This document shows, one piece after another, positions 1 through 9,832 of a stretch of DNA of 64,000 nucleotides. The notes beneath the pieces were generated by a model. It was not told the origin of the DNA, did not search any database, and saw only the letters and a list, made by a program, of their open reading frames with translations. Within the stretch, counting starts at the first letter, position 1. Each line of letters opens with the position of its first letter. The DNA is taken from positions 4,277,618 through 4,341,617 of the forward strand of contig NZ_CP030848.1 in assembly GCF_008274825.1 (NCBI RefSeq), given 5' to 3'. The stretch comes from Sphingobacterium hotanense (GTDB taxonomy: Bacteria; Bacteroidota; Bacteroidia; Sphingobacteriales; Sphingobacteriaceae). A program made the position numbers and the translations under genes.

Positions 1-865
1 CCTGACTTTGGTCACCATAAGTCTGGTTTAACATCAAATAAACTTCGTACTGTAATTCTTTAAAATCAATATCAAAGAACTGTTTGTAGTAGTCTTCAAC
101 GATGGTTTGCTTTGCTCTTAGCTTCTTTGCACCATCTTCAGAAGAGGCTGCAATACGTTGATTATAGTACGCTTGACCTTCGATTAAAAGATGGGCTACG
201 GTTTCTGCGAAATCTTCGCCAAAATTACTTCTCGAATATTGAGAAATAAATCCTAGGCGCAACGCCTCCGCGTCCGTATTTGCAGCTGCGGTCCAGTCAG
301 CAACATGGTCGGTGGTTACCTCTCTAAAGGAGGGAGGAATTGCAACGATTTGATTGACGATGTGCGTAAATTCATGATGAATCGTTCTTAAGCGACGCTT
401 AATATCAGTCGGACTGTTAGGATTGACATTATTGATATCATAAAGTACAACTCTGCGTCCACCATCTGCGGTTCCTAATGTCACCGACCCATTGGAGTTA
501 TAAGCGTGCGAACCAAACAATACAAATTGTTTAGGCGTGTAAGTTTTAATAAACGTTGGGCCTGCGACCTTTTCAAATACTTTTAAGAAGCCGTTTATCA
601 CCATATCAACAGCCGGTTGAACTTGTTCGATTTTCGGAGGCGATATGTTTTTATTGATATCAGTTTGACTTCTGTCAAAACGGTATACCACTTCAATGTT
701 ATAAGGAACCGTTAAGTTGGTATTTATATAATCATCTATTGGAAGTTTCTCAAATGTGTCATAGTTATATTTAGTCAAATCGACATCTAAGTTTTCATCC
801 TTACTACAAGATGATATTCCTAACCCTAAGGTTAGTGCTAATATGCAGTTGAATAATCTTTTCAT
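1..865 (-). CDS. Substrate import-associated zinc metallohydrolase lipoprotein (3' end outside window)
   Basis: The visible 288 residues begin with a lipoprotein signal (MKRLFNCILA onward, lipobox ISSC with Cys at residue 20), so the protein should be anchored to the cell envelope. A gluzincin-type HExxH motif (HHEFTHIV, H164-E165-H168) is followed about 50 residues later by an EDFAE segment that could supply the third zinc ligand. This matches the family of zinc-metallohydrolase lipoproteins found beside SusC/SusD pairs. The start lies 7 bases beyond the SusD stop codon, so it is the last visible gene of the sigma/FecR/SusC/SusD unit. I infer that it trims a peptide or protein substrate for import. 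The stop codon is not in the window. Confidence 0.85.
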   Translation of the reverse strand, partial: MKRLFNCILALTLGLGISSCSKDENLDVDLTKYNYDTFEKLPIDDYINTNLTVPYNIEVVYRFDRSQTDINKNISPPKIEQVQPAVDMVINGFLKVFEKVAGPTFIKTYTPKQFVLFGSHAYNSNGSVTLGTADGGRRVVLYDINNVNPNSPTDIKRRLRTIHHEFTHIVNQIVAIPPSFREVTTDHVADWTAAANTDAEALRLGFISQYSRSNFGEDFAETVAHLLIEGQAYYNQRIAASSEDGAKKLRAKQTIVEDYYKQFFDIDFKELQYEVYLMLNQTYGDQSQ

Positions 866-872
866 AACTTTT

Positions 873-2351
873 TTACCTTGGGTTAAGTTCAACACCAGCT
901 AATTGTGCTTCACTAGGAATTTGGAATACTCTTCTTAAATCATTTGGTTCAAGAACAATTTCAGATTCGGTGTCATCAGGAGCAATTACTACATGAGTTA
1001 CCGGAAGTTTATGTCTAACGATATCCATCCAACGAACACCTTCTGACATAAATGCTCTTTGCTTGATTCTCAAAATCGCCTCAGTTATTGCTTTTTTCGG
1101 ATCGTCTATCCCATAAGAAGTGGTAGCTTTCTCCACGGTCAATCCATGCGTACCGATAGCAAAGTTTTGAACTCTTGTGCTTAAAAATTGGTTAATGTCT
1201 GCTAATGCTTTTCCAAAATCGCCTTTTTGCACATACGCTTCCGCGCGATTGATTAATGCTTCATCTGCAGTAAGCAAGGGTTGCATAATATAAGGATAGC
1301 CGATTCCAGCTTGTACGTTCGTGTAGTAGAAATATTCATTGTACATATACACCGAGTAATGCTGCCCAGAGTTATAACTAATCCCTCTCGAATGCATAGT
1401 TGTTCCTGTAAATACAGGTGTGTTGAACATCTCATTATATTTTCGCTGCCCATAACCGAATCTCGAATAAATAGACGAGTTAGTTCTTTGATAAACTGAG
1501 TAAGTCTCCCGCAATAAGAGATTATAATCTTTATCTGCTTTGGTCAACTCAATCAATTGTTGCGCTAGGCTATAATTCTGAATTGTCGTTGTGATCGGTC
1601 TAATTTTTCCAGCATAGTCTCCGCCAGGGAACACATTATTTGCAGCAGCAATTGCCTTATCCCATTCGCCCGTAAACATATAAAAGCGGGCAGCGAAAGC
1701 GTTGGCTGCAGCAGATGTAAAATGGTATTTTGGAACTTTCCATTTACCGCCTTGTAATAATGGAAGACCTTCTTCAAGATCTTTTCTGATTTTGTCGTAG
1801 GTATCCTTTACCGTTTCTCTATCATAGGATTTTAAAGCGACTTTTTCGGGCGCATCGACATACGGAATACCCGGGGAAGAATTATCGCCTGCAATATTAT
1901 AAGGTTGCGCGAAGAAAATTGAAAGCATAAAATGCCCATAAGCTCTCGCGACTAAGGCTTCGCCTTTGTACGCGTTTGCTTCCGCTCCGAAATTATTGTC
2001 TGCAATTGCCTCCAAAGCTTGGTTTGCAGCTGCTATCCCTTCATATACGCCATTCCAATATTGTGTTGGGGTATTGTTTCCACTGCCCTCGACATCTTCC
2101 CACATGTAATAGGAAACATAAGGATCATCAATATGACCAATCGCTGCCCCCTTGTCGATGACATTATCAGAATATGATTCTGCCATCGCTAGATAGTTAT
2201 ATCTCGGATATGCAGAGCCTACCAACTGCGCTACTTTTTCGACATTATCGATCTTAGTTCGCATATCAGGGGCATGATCTAAATATTTTTCACAAGAAGT
2301 TAGTGAACCAACCCCTAGGAAACTTAATAGAATATATTTATAAATTTTCAT
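873..2351 (-). CDS. RagB/SusD family nutrient-uptake outer-membrane lipoprotein
   Basis: This 492-residue protein has a lipoprotein signal (MKIYKYILLSFLGV, lipobox SLTSC, then EKYLD) and the TPR-like helical body of SusD proteins. Family knowledge: SusD forms the surface lid over its SusC partner and binds substrate. The N-terminal SusD-like region covers about residues 20-220 and the RagB/SusD C-terminal region about 280-492, with the recurrent pattern LTADEALINRAEAY near residue 357. The SusC gene ends 12 bases before its start, so the two are co-transcribed. The adjoining metallohydrolase suggests peptide rather than glycan uptake, but that is inference. Confidence 0.93.
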   Translation of the reverse strand: MKIYKYILLSFLGVGSLTSCEKYLDHAPDMRTKIDNVEKVAQLVGSAYPRYNYLAMAESYSDNVIDKGAAIGHIDDPYVSYYMWEDVEGSGNNTPTQYWNGVYEGIAAANQALEAIADNNFGAEANAYKGEALVARAYGHFMLSIFFAQPYNIAGDNSSPGIPYVDAPEKVALKSYDRETVKDTYDKIRKDLEEGLPLLQGGKWKVPKYHFTSAAANAFAARFYMFTGEWDKAIAAANNVFPGGDYAGKIRPITTTIQNYSLAQQLIELTKADKDYNLLLRETYSVYQRTNSSIYSRFGYGQRKYNEMFNTPVFTGTTMHSRGISYNSGQHYSVYMYNEYFYYTNVQAGIGYPYIMQPLLTADEALINRAEAYVQKGDFGKALADINQFLSTRVQNFAIGTHGLTVEKATTSYGIDDPKKAITEAILRIKQRAFMSEGVRWMDIVRHKLPVTHVVIAPDDTESEIVLEPNDLRRVFQIPSEAQLAGVELNPR

Positions 2352-2363
2352 TGTTATCAGGTA

Positions 2364-5300
2364 TTAAAATCCAACTTTTAGTGAAAGCGTGTATTGTCTT
2401 GGAACTGGCATCGCTACACCACCGTTATTAAAGAATTCTGGATCTGCTCCATTAAGCTTCTTATCAGAATAAAGCAAGGCGATGTTGTTTCCTACCAACG
2501 AAACTTGCGCTGTTGTCATTCTTAATCTGTTCGCGATGCTCTGAGGAAGGGTATAAGACAATTGTACTTGTTTCAATCTAATAAAATCACCTTTCGCAAC
2601 ACGTTGGTCAGAATAGTTGTACATGTTATAAGGGTACACCGCTGATACAGCTGATCCATTTGGACGTAACACGTTATAATTCATTGAATGTGCATCCAAC
2701 AAAGACGGTATATTAGTAAGCTGCTCGTCACCAGGTATTAACCAACGATTTACCATGTCTTTACTAATTGCTGTTAGATCGTTATAAGACGCTTCATAAG
2801 TTGGTTGTAAACGAATGTAGTTTCCTGTAGAGAATGTGAATAAAGCCGTTAAACCAAAGTTCTTATATCTGAAGTTATTATAGAAACCTCCTGTAAATGT
2901 TGGGTCAACCGGGCCATGGTACGTTAAATAATCGATGTCTTCACTTTGAGGGTTGATATAAGTATCTTTAATTCCTTCTGTTCCGATAAAAGTAGGGAAA
3001 CCATAATTCGGGTCTAAGCCATCGAATTTCGCTGAAAACAGGCCTCTTTGCGCGTGGTTTAATACCGCGGCACCTTCGGCACGTACAAGCGTCCAAATGT
3101 TCTGGTTAACATCTAACTTCGTTACTTCATTTTTATTGATACCAAAGTTGAATTGAGTTCTCCAAGTAAATCCGCTTTCTCTTCGAATAGGAAATCCCGC
3201 TATCGTTAATTCAAAACCAGAAGCTTTCATATCCGCATAGTTGGCTTGCTTGTTATACTGTCCACCAATACCTGATGTTCTGATCGTACCGATTAAGTCG
3301 AAAATATCACGTTTATACCAATCAGCAGTTACATCGATTTTATTGAATAACTGTAAGTCGGCTCCGATATTTAACTCGTATAATTTCTCCCATGTAAGTT
3401 CTGAGTTCTCCAGACCGCTAATGAATGTAATTGCTTCTTTCTCATCTTCGTAAGGACGGTAAGAGATACGGTTATAGAATACAGGAGCAGAGTTTGTGGC
3501 ACTCCCCAGACTTGCAACTAAACCATAAGTCGCACGAACTCCGACAGCTGATAAGATACCATTATCTTCGTTGAAGAAATCTTCTTGGTCAATATTCCAT
3601 TTACCTGAAACATTCCAGGTAGGCAACCAACGAGCAACTTTAGATTCGCCTAGTTTATTCGATCCGTCAATACGTGTGGTGGCATTGATACTGTATTTAT
3701 CTTTATAAGCGTATGCTGCGCGGAACATACCTGCAACGAAACGGTCGTACTCATAACCCATACCAAAATATGGATCACCTGCTTCGATCATCTTTTTGAA
3801 GAATCTGTAGTTTGGATTCACTAGTCCTCCGTTAGCATATTGGTATCCGACACCTTCATATTCGGAATTCTGGCGATCTGTATGTCTGATTTCGAATGAT
3901 CCAAATAAATTCAGACGGTGATGTTGCTTGAATGTCTCATCAAATTCTAAGTTCGATCTGAAGTAAAAGTTTTTCAGGTTATTCATGTTAGAATTGAAGA
4001 AACCACCTTCAGGAAGAATAACTTGTGGAAGTGAATTTGGTAAATCTGGATCGTTGTACAGATATTTGTTACCGTCAGCAATTGTTGCATCGCCAGCCGC
4101 TCTGAACGCGTTTGCCATATTTGACTCCTCCTTGATATAGTGTTGTCTTTCTGTTGTTGCATAGCGATAAGCTGCATCGACTGATGCTGTTAATTGCGGA
4201 ATAATTTTATAACGCAAGCCCCCTTGAACTTTTAAATCCATATTGTTTAGATTTAAATAGTTGTTGTCAAGCTCGCTTAAGATATTAAATGGCGCGTAGT
4301 TAATGGTGTTGTACTCAAGGTTTCCAAATTCATCATAAGGCGTAATTAAACGGCTAGTGTTTAAGGCATATGAATATGGGTTGATATCAAAATCTCTAGA
4401 ATACTTTCCATAAACTGGGTCTGAAGTTCTTGTCAGCGTTCCTGGAGCACGTTGATCACGGATGGATCCATTAACCAAGATTTCAGCGTTAAATTTCTCG
4501 CTGAAACGCATATTGTTTCTGAAGTTCGCTGTATATCTCTTAACATTATCACCTAAGGTTTGTCCAGAGTCATGTACAAAACTTGTTGATAAGTAGGTTT
4601 GCGATTTTGCAGATCCTGAAGTTATACTTACGGAGTGGTCTTGCAATAACGAGTTTTTGAAAAGTACGTCGAACCAGTCAGTATTCGCCTTCGCATAACG
4701 CTCAAGGAAACCGAGCTTTGCTTCTGTAGTATTCTCTAAACCAAACGTTCCGTTCGACTCATCATACTCGTACATTTTGTTGTACATCTTAGCGAAAATA
4801 CCACCACTTGAACTTCGTGAAACACTAGAGTGATTGAAATATCCTTTATTATCTAACTCTAACAGAATCGACATCTGTTCAGCAGAATTCATAATGTCGA
4901 ATTGGTCATAATTTGGTTTCAAGTAAGTTGTAAAGTTACCGGAATAGTTTACATTTGGTTTACCATCTGTATTTCTACCCTTTTTAGTCGTCACGACGAT
5001 AACTCCATTCATGGCTCTTGCACCGTACATCGCTGTTGCAGCAGCATCTTTTAGGATGGTAAAAGATTCGATATCATCAGGGTTTAATCCTGCTACCGAT
5101 GAACCGATTAAGGTATTAGCATCCCCTGTTGATAAGGCTTCATTTGAGATATTCACAAGATCTTCTAAGATAATACCGTCTACTACCCAAAGAGGTTTAT
5201 TTTCTCCAGACAGGGAGGTCGCACCACGCACACGGATTTTCGGAGCAGCGCCAAAAGTACCTGACACGTTTTGAACGGCAACACCTGCCACTTGACCTTC

Positions 5301-6065
5301 TAACATTCTAGAGATATCCGGCACCCCGTTTCTTTCAGCATCTTTTGCATTAACACGAGTTGTAGCACCAGTAAATAACTTACGATCTAAGTTTTGGTAT
5401 CCTGTTGCAACAACGTTTACTTCGTCAATAGCTTGTTCTGAGGATTCTAATACGATGTGAATCGTCGAGCGACCATCCACGGCAATTTCTCTAGTCTTAT
5501 AACCCACATAACGAACGACTAAAGTAGCATTCGCTGGTGCGTTAAGACTATACGATCCATTGTCGCTGGTCGACGTTCCTGCAGCACCGCCCTTTACTTG
5601 AACAGAAGCGTTTGAAAGGGCCTTTCCATCCGATCCTTTCACCGTCCCACTCACTTGATGCTGAACAGCGTTCACAGTAGTAGTGAGTACTTTTGTAGAT
5701 GGCTTATAATTTACAGAGATGGTATTTGCAATAATCTTAAATGAAAAGCTATCACCATTCAATAGTTGCGCCAATACGTCCCTTAATGGAGCGTTATTGA
5801 CATTAAGATTTACATTAGGTGCATGCCTTAAAACATCGTCGCTATATAGAAACTTATATTTCGTTTGCTTTGATATAGAAAGAAAAGCATCCTCTAGTTT
5901 TGCATCTTTAAGACGCAAGGAAACGTTTTGTGCAATTCCATCGGCATAAGCACAAGACATAAAAACCAACAAGAGAAATGTTGTAATTTTCATAATTCGG
6001 ATAATTATGCCAAAAGGGGAACCATAGAGGTTTCGAGCCCTTTTGCCAAATGAAATGTTATTCAT
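2364..6065 (-). CDS. SusC/RagA TonB-linked outer-membrane receptor with STN signalling domain
   Basis: At 1233 residues this is a typical SusC. After a long N-terminal extension and a hydrophobic signal (MKITTFLLLVFMSCAYADG, residue 25 on) come an STN domain (about 46-115), a carboxypeptidase-regulatory-like beta domain (about 137-210), a TonB plug (about 225-350, containing RVRGATSLSGENKPLWVVDG) and the beta-barrel, which ends in LSLKVGF with a terminal Phe. STN domains in such receptors talk to a FecR protein in the periplasm, and the FecR and ECF sigma genes lie just upstream. An ATG at residue 25 (5993) is an alternative start, but positively charged N-terminal extensions are common in STN-type receptors. 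Substrate unknown. Confidence 0.95.
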   Translation of the reverse strand: MNNISFGKRARNLYGSPFGIIIRIMKITTFLLLVFMSCAYADGIAQNVSLRLKDAKLEDAFLSISKQTKYKFLYSDDVLRHAPNVNLNVNNAPLRDVLAQLLNGDSFSFKIIANTISVNYKPSTKVLTTTVNAVQHQVSGTVKGSDGKALSNASVQVKGGAAGTSTSDNGSYSLNAPANATLVVRYVGYKTREIAVDGRSTIHIVLESSEQAIDEVNVVATGYQNLDRKLFTGATTRVNAKDAERNGVPDISRMLEGQVAGVAVQNVSGTFGAAPKIRVRGATSLSGENKPLWVVDGIILEDLVNISNEALSTGDANTLIGSSVAGLNPDDIESFTILKDAAATAMYGARAMNGVIVVTTKKGRNTDGKPNVNYSGNFTTYLKPNYDQFDIMNSAEQMSILLELDNKGYFNHSSVSRSSSGGIFAKMYNKMYEYDESNGTFGLENTTEAKLGFLERYAKANTDWFDVLFKNSLLQDHSVSITSGSAKSQTYLSTSFVHDSGQTLGDNVKRYTANFRNNMRFSEKFNAEILVNGSIRDQRAPGTLTRTSDPVYGKYSRDFDINPYSYALNTSRLITPYDEFGNLEYNTINYAPFNILSELDNNYLNLNNMDLKVQGGLRYKIIPQLTASVDAAYRYATTERQHYIKEESNMANAFRAAGDATIADGNKYLYNDPDLPNSLPQVILPEGGFFNSNMNNLKNFYFRSNLEFDETFKQHHRLNLFGSFEIRHTDRQNSEYEGVGYQYANGGLVNPNYRFFKKMIEAGDPYFGMGYEYDRFVAGMFRAAYAYKDKYSINATTRIDGSNKLGESKVARWLPTWNVSGKWNIDQEDFFNEDNGILSAVGVRATYGLVASLGSATNSAPVFYNRISYRPYEDEKEAITFISGLENSELTWEKLYELNIGADLQLFNKIDVTADWYKRDIFDLIGTIRTSGIGGQYNKQANYADMKASGFELTIAGFPIRRESGFTWRTQFNFGINKNEVTKLDVNQNIWTLVRAEGAAVLNHAQRGLFSAKFDGLDPNYGFPTFIGTEGIKDTYINPQSEDIDYLTYHGPVDPTFTGGFYNNFRYKNFGLTALFTFSTGNYIRLQPTYEASYNDLTAISKDMVNRWLIPGDEQLTNIPSLLDAHSMNYNVLRPNGSAVSAVYPYNMYNYSDQRVAKGDFIRLKQVQLSYTLPQSIANRLRMTTAQVSLVGNNIALLYSDKKLNGADPEFFNNGGVAMPVPRQYTLSLKVGF

Positions 6066-6125
6066 ACATTTGATAATTGAGTTAATGAATTAGGTTACTA
6101 TTTGTTTTTTAACTTGATAAAACTT

Positions 6126-6149
6126 ACAGGAGTGCTGCAACACTCCTGT
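6126..6149 (-). terminator. Hairpin between fecR and susC
   Basis: A perfect 9-bp stem (ACAGGAGTG / CACTCCTGT) with a 6-base loop lies 43 bases past the FecR stop codon. The longest T run is on the plus strand; the minus-strand side is only moderately T-rich. It probably ends or attenuates the sigma/FecR transcript before the separately induced susC. Confidence 0.6.
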
Positions 6150-6192
6150 TTTTTTATTGGTATTGGTTGGTGTAAAATTTTATTTCCATAAT

Positions 6193-7332
6193 CTATTTTT
6201 TGGTTATCAATAATTTATTTTTGTTCAGTGCAAATTTTAAGTCGCTGACGAATTCCAACATTTTTATTACCTCCGATAACTTCGAATCTCTCTTGATCTC
6301 TCCTGAATAAGTTTCTGTAAGTGATACATCAGATCCTAAGGACACATCTAAATCATACCACATCTTTAACTGGGTTGCAATATCTACGATGTTATCTTTG
6401 TTGAAATAAAATTCATTGTTTTTCCAAGCTAGATCTTTTTGAAGATTAGCTTTCCTAACTTGTATCTCATCCCCTCTTATTTCGGCCTTCTGACCGGGCT
6501 TGATGATCTCTCTATTTCCTGATTTAGAAACCTCTACCAAACCTTCGGAAAGGGTTGTTTTGGACGTATTTCCATAGGTTGAGACATTAAAGTGTGTTCC
6601 TAGAACTTTCACTGTCCCATTTTCTGTCACTACATAGAACGGTTTTTTTGCATCTTTGGCAACCTCGAAATAAGCCTCTCCTTTCAAGTAGACCTTTCTT
6701 TCACTCTCGCTGAATTTTGTAGGAAATTTTAACTCGCTATTAGCATTAACCCAAATGGACGTTCCATCGGAAAGCGTTAGTTGAAAATGATTCGCGATAG
6801 GAACGACCAACGTATTCAACATGGTAACAACGGAACGCGCTGATAAATTCTGAGATTGGCTCTCCGTAGTAAAAAGATTACTACTCTCCGACAAGCTTAA
6901 TTTCTCAGCAACCTGCTTTTGTTCTCCATTCGCAAGAATGATCTTCGCGCCAAGCAACGCTGGATTAATATCTTCCGCGACCACAGCAGCAAGTAATTCC
7001 CGTTGAATTGCATCGGGAGACGAATTTTCCTTTAACGCCAAATAGCCAAAGCTAGCAATAGCAAGAACTGCCGCTGCGGCACCCCAATAGATAATTTTCT
7101 TTCTTCTAGGGTGTCGTTTCTCAGCTTTCTTCCAAGCAGCTTCACTATCTATGGAATCCAACCATGCAAGCTCTTTTTCGTCGACATCGTTGGACATAAG
7201 AGAATCTTCGAACGGTTTATTCGTAGGATGGGCTGAATACCATCGCTCTAATTCCATTCGATCTTGGTCCGTCAATTCGTTACGATACTTTTTGACCAAT
7301 AATTTAGCTATTCTGATTGCGGCTATAATCAT
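6193..7332 (-). CDS. FecR family anti-sigma factor
   Basis: I place the start at the ATG at 7332, giving 379 residues (MIIAAIRIAKLL); an extension upstream would need a TTG. The cytoplasmic N-terminal part (about 1-75) should hold the sigma factor. A single membrane span lies at about 78-99 (IIYWGAAAAVLAIASFGYL). The periplasmic part has the FecR domain (about 180-275, with GEAYFEVAKDAKKPFYV) and a C-terminal DUF4974-like domain (about 300-379) that resembles STN and probably contacts the receptor. It lies between the sigma gene (63 bases) and the STN-SusC gene, the usual cell-surface signalling order. Confidence 0.93.
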   Translation of the reverse strand: MIIAAIRIAKLLVKKYRNELTDQDRMELERWYSAHPTNKPFEDSLMSNDVDEKELAWLDSIDSEAAWKKAEKRHPRRKKIIYWGAAAAVLAIASFGYLALKENSSPDAIQRELLAAVVAEDINPALLGAKIILANGEQKQVAEKLSLSESSNLFTTESQSQNLSARSVVTMLNTLVVPIANHFQLTLSDGTSIWVNANSELKFPTKFSESERKVYLKGEAYFEVAKDAKKPFYVVTENGTVKVLGTHFNVSTYGNTSKTTLSEGLVEVSKSGNREIIKPGQKAEIRGDEIQVRKANLQKDLAWKNNEFYFNKDNIVDIATQLKMWYDLDVSLGSDVSLTETYSGEIKRDSKLSEVIKMLEFVSDLKFALNKNKLLITKK

Positions 7333-7395
7333 GTTATCTAAGACTAAGAAACGCAAAGAGGATTTTGGGGTGACAGGAAAATAAAAAAAGTGAAA

Positions 7396-7920
7396 TTATT
7401 TTAGGAAAAGCAGAAATAAAGAGAAGAATTCTGGGCGTAACATTTCCCTTAGGGCTTTTAAACCTCTCTTTTTATGGGTTTTAATCGTGTTGATACTTAC
7501 CTCAAGCTCGTTCGCAATTTCTTCCGTAGTCATCCCTTCAAGGTAGCTAAGGGAAAATACTTTCTGGCATGCCTCTGGAAGTTTTTGAAGGGCAACATGT
7601 ATTTCAAATGTGAATTCTGCTTGAATAATTTGGTGTTCGTAGTCGATGGTATCTGCTTCAGAAAATGGACTTCTTTCCCAATATTTTTTCTCGGAAAGCG
7701 TTTTTCTATTTTGGTTGAACACAGCAAATCGGACTGCGGAATATAGGAAGGCCTTGATAGCCGCTTCGTCAGTAGATACGCGTGATTTATTTTGAAAATA
7801 TGAAACAAAGGCATCCTGAGCCAGATCTTCGGCTTGTGCTTGATCCTTTACCATCTTCCATGCAAAGAAACACAACAGTTTATAGTATTTTGTGAATAAT
7901 ACCTTATCCGCGACTACCAT
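7396..7920 (-). CDS. ECF RNA polymerase sigma-70 factor, FecI-like
   Basis: This 174-residue protein has sigma region 2 (about 8-75, with AEDLAQDAFVSYF) and region 4 (about 118-165, helix-turn-helix MTTEEIANELEVSINTIKTHK). There is no region 1 or 3, as expected for ECF factors. It is the first gene of the minus-strand signalling unit with fecR and the STN-type susC. Known of the family: it is released by FecR when the receptor is loaded and then drives the susC/susD promoter. I saw no clear TAnnTTTG box directly upstream. Confidence 0.93.
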   Translation of the reverse strand: MVVADKVLFTKYYKLLCFFAWKMVKDQAQAEDLAQDAFVSYFQNKSRVSTDEAAIKAFLYSAVRFAVFNQNRKTLSEKKYWERSPFSEADTIDYEHQIIQAEFTFEIHVALQKLPEACQKVFSLSYLEGMTTEEIANELEVSINTIKTHKKRGLKALREMLRPEFFSLFLLFLK

Positions 7921-9287
7921 TACGATTTACCCTTTGTTCAATTATTAGTGTACAACGCAAGTCCCGAGAAGAGTTGCTTTTTCATAATTTAAATACTCGG
8001 AGAGTAAATGTATTAATTTTTTCAGAATATTAAAATAATCTTAAATAAAACTAAAAGCTCTTAACATTTCGAAAAAGGTGGTTAGGGTTTGGCATTAATT
8101 AAGCTAATGAATGCAACTTCTCTTTCAACTTGCTCATTCTACCGTCGCTTAAATATTTATTGAACGTATTGAGTACCCCCCTACTGTAATTTGGAACGCA
8201 TTAAGACTATAGGAGGCTTCTTTAACCAACGCCACACGAATTCAAATTCGTAGTCGGTGAACACATTTCTATTAATTAAGCAGCGGATTTTTTACTCCAT
8301 CAACAGCATGGATAATTCCAATAATCGTCCAAATGAGGAATTCGACTCGGATTTAGCTTGTAATAAACACGATAGAAGAAGCTACTTTCGCAATCATCGT
8401 GACTATTATGTTAAAGATAATTCTTCGAGTAAAAAGTCCGAAACCCTGTTTAGATGAACTCTGCTTAAATCACCTCTCGTGTCTTTCCGCGCCAAAAAAG
8501 GCGACAAGTCATAAAATCCCTGAATAACTCAGTTTTGATTGTGTCTTTCCCTTCACAATAATTCGACTTTTTGCACGACACTAAATTGAATCTTATTTTT
8601 CTTTAAAAACCTTATATTTAGTATCTATAAACAGTTTACGACGTTTATATAAGCCATGCCCACTCGGTCTACACCTGATTATTTTGAGGCAATAAAAAGC
8701 GTAGATGAATCACTACAAAAAACAAAATAAATTGCCGCACATCGCCCAAAGCAATAGTTTGTAGAACAAACGTATGAGCTGCAAAGGAGATAGTTGATTT
8801 ACCACCTTTCATCAGTGTAGCTTCCAGGTCAGATCTCTCTGACCACTTTATTCAATAAGATGGAAACTGAGCTTCCATCCATATTATAGGAAGTTTCGAC
8901 ATCTTCCAACTCCATTTATAAACGTGCGCTGCGTTAAAACAGCAGGAAAATAAAACATACCAACATGTAGACAACAAAATGGCTTAAACAACACTTTTTT
9001 TTAAAGATTCTAGCACTGACTGTTCGAGGTCATACTCCATAAGTCACTACTCGTCGGTCAGAATCGCGTCACGACGGTTGTTACATGAAACATTACGAAT
9101 GTTATAGAATGGCTGAAGATCCATAGGGTTTGTAGCGAGTTTTCTACAGCTTTTTTTAATCATTTAAAAAGCTTTGAATAAAAGTAAAAAAAAACTATTG
9201 CACTTAATCCAACGATTTACTAAGTTTAACTTTCCATTGAACATTCCTAAGATGTATACATGGTAGATTAAGTTTTAGAAATAAATC
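7921..9287. other. Gene-poor 1.37 kb stretch
   Basis: No convincing intact gene is present. The stretch is rich in stop codons in all frames. One minus-strand frame (8272-8469) reads like a membrane protein broken by a stop and is listed separately. Two further short frames, 8655-8729 plus (24 codons) and one starting near 8812 minus (47 codons, MKGGKSTISF), are too short and unrecognised to be called. The stretch has the appearance of decayed DNA. Confidence 0.5.
8272..8469 (-). pseudogene. Possible remnant of a small DUF4870-like membrane protein
   Basis: The minus strand reads a hydrophobic, protein-like sequence through one in-frame TAA (8353-8355). The part before it contains RRIIFNIIVTMIAKVASSIV, and the part after it contains FLIWTIIGIIHAVDGVKNPL and ends at a TAA at 8272. 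The pattern of two membrane helices followed by IIGIIHAxxGxxxPL resembles the C-terminal half of DUF4870-type small membrane proteins. No start codon remains, because a TGA precedes the frame at 8470-8472. The family match is from memory of the motif only. Confidence 0.35.
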
Positions 9288-9542
9288 ATGAAGAATTATA
9301 ATACCTCTGAGTTAAGTAATAGACAATTAAATATTCAACGCAGGAATAGTTATAATATAGTATTAGCATCTTTGATGTTAAATATCATTATGTTAAGTTT
9401 CGCAACGATCTTTTTGCATCAACAAAAGTATGTTGTATTGCCGGTTTTAGTGCTTGCGTCTATTTTAAGTATCGTTCCTGGATTATTGAAATTAAAAGAA
9501 ATTAAGCAGGAGTTGCGTTCTAGGATGCAACGTGTTTCATAG
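9288..9542 (+). CDS. Small two-span membrane protein, unknown function
   Basis: This 84-residue frame has a polar N-terminus (MKNYNTSELSNRQLNIQRRN), two hydrophobic helices (about 25-43 and 49-66, separated by HQQKYV) and a charged tail (KEIKQELRSRMQRVS). The composition is that of a real small membrane protein, and a strong terminator follows 25 bases after the stop codon. I do not recognise a family. It stands alone between the gene-poor stretch and the second SusCD locus. Confidence 0.65.
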   Translation: MKNYNTSELSNRQLNIQRRNSYNIVLASLMLNIIMLSFATIFLHQQKYVVLPVLVLASILSIVPGLLKLKEIKQELRSRMQRVS

Positions 9543-9567
9543 ACCCTCGAAATAAACGAAAATTTAG

Positions 9568-9593
9568 AGCCGTCTTGAAGGACGGCTTTTTTT
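9568..9593 (+). terminator. Rho-independent terminator after the small membrane protein gene
   Basis: A 7-bp perfect stem (AGCCGTC / GACGGCT) with a TTGAAG loop runs directly into seven T residues. Confidence 0.9.
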
Positions 9594-9784
9594 ATTGATT
9601 CCGAATAATGCAAAAAACGCACACCTTTCTCACGATGAGAGAATAGATACAGGAGTTTACCAATGTTTAAATACCACTTAAGCAGAAATTTGAACTAACG
9701 AAACAAAGCGATCTAGAGCAGTTTCTTCTATCCATCGAGCCGTAATACGCTTCTTAACTACACTTAGCAACCGATCCAACTAGA

Positions 9785-9818
9785 AAAAATATAGCGCCCA
9801 AAGTTATTGAGCGCTATA
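9785..9818 (-). terminator. Terminator of the second SusCD operon
   Basis: On the minus strand, an 8-bp stem (TATAGCGC / GCGCTATA) is followed by a T-rich run. It starts 14 bases past the SusD stop codon. Confidence 0.85.
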
Positions 9819-9832
9819 CCTTTCGAATCCTA

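Noticed and set aside
8257..8457. 66-codon plus-strand frame in the gene-poor stretch
   Set aside because: It is polar and low in complexity, and it is antisense to the more protein-like broken frame. No sign of a real gene.
9600..9780. Possible small RNA between the two terminators
   Set aside because: No promoter box or stable fold was evident beyond the two terminators.
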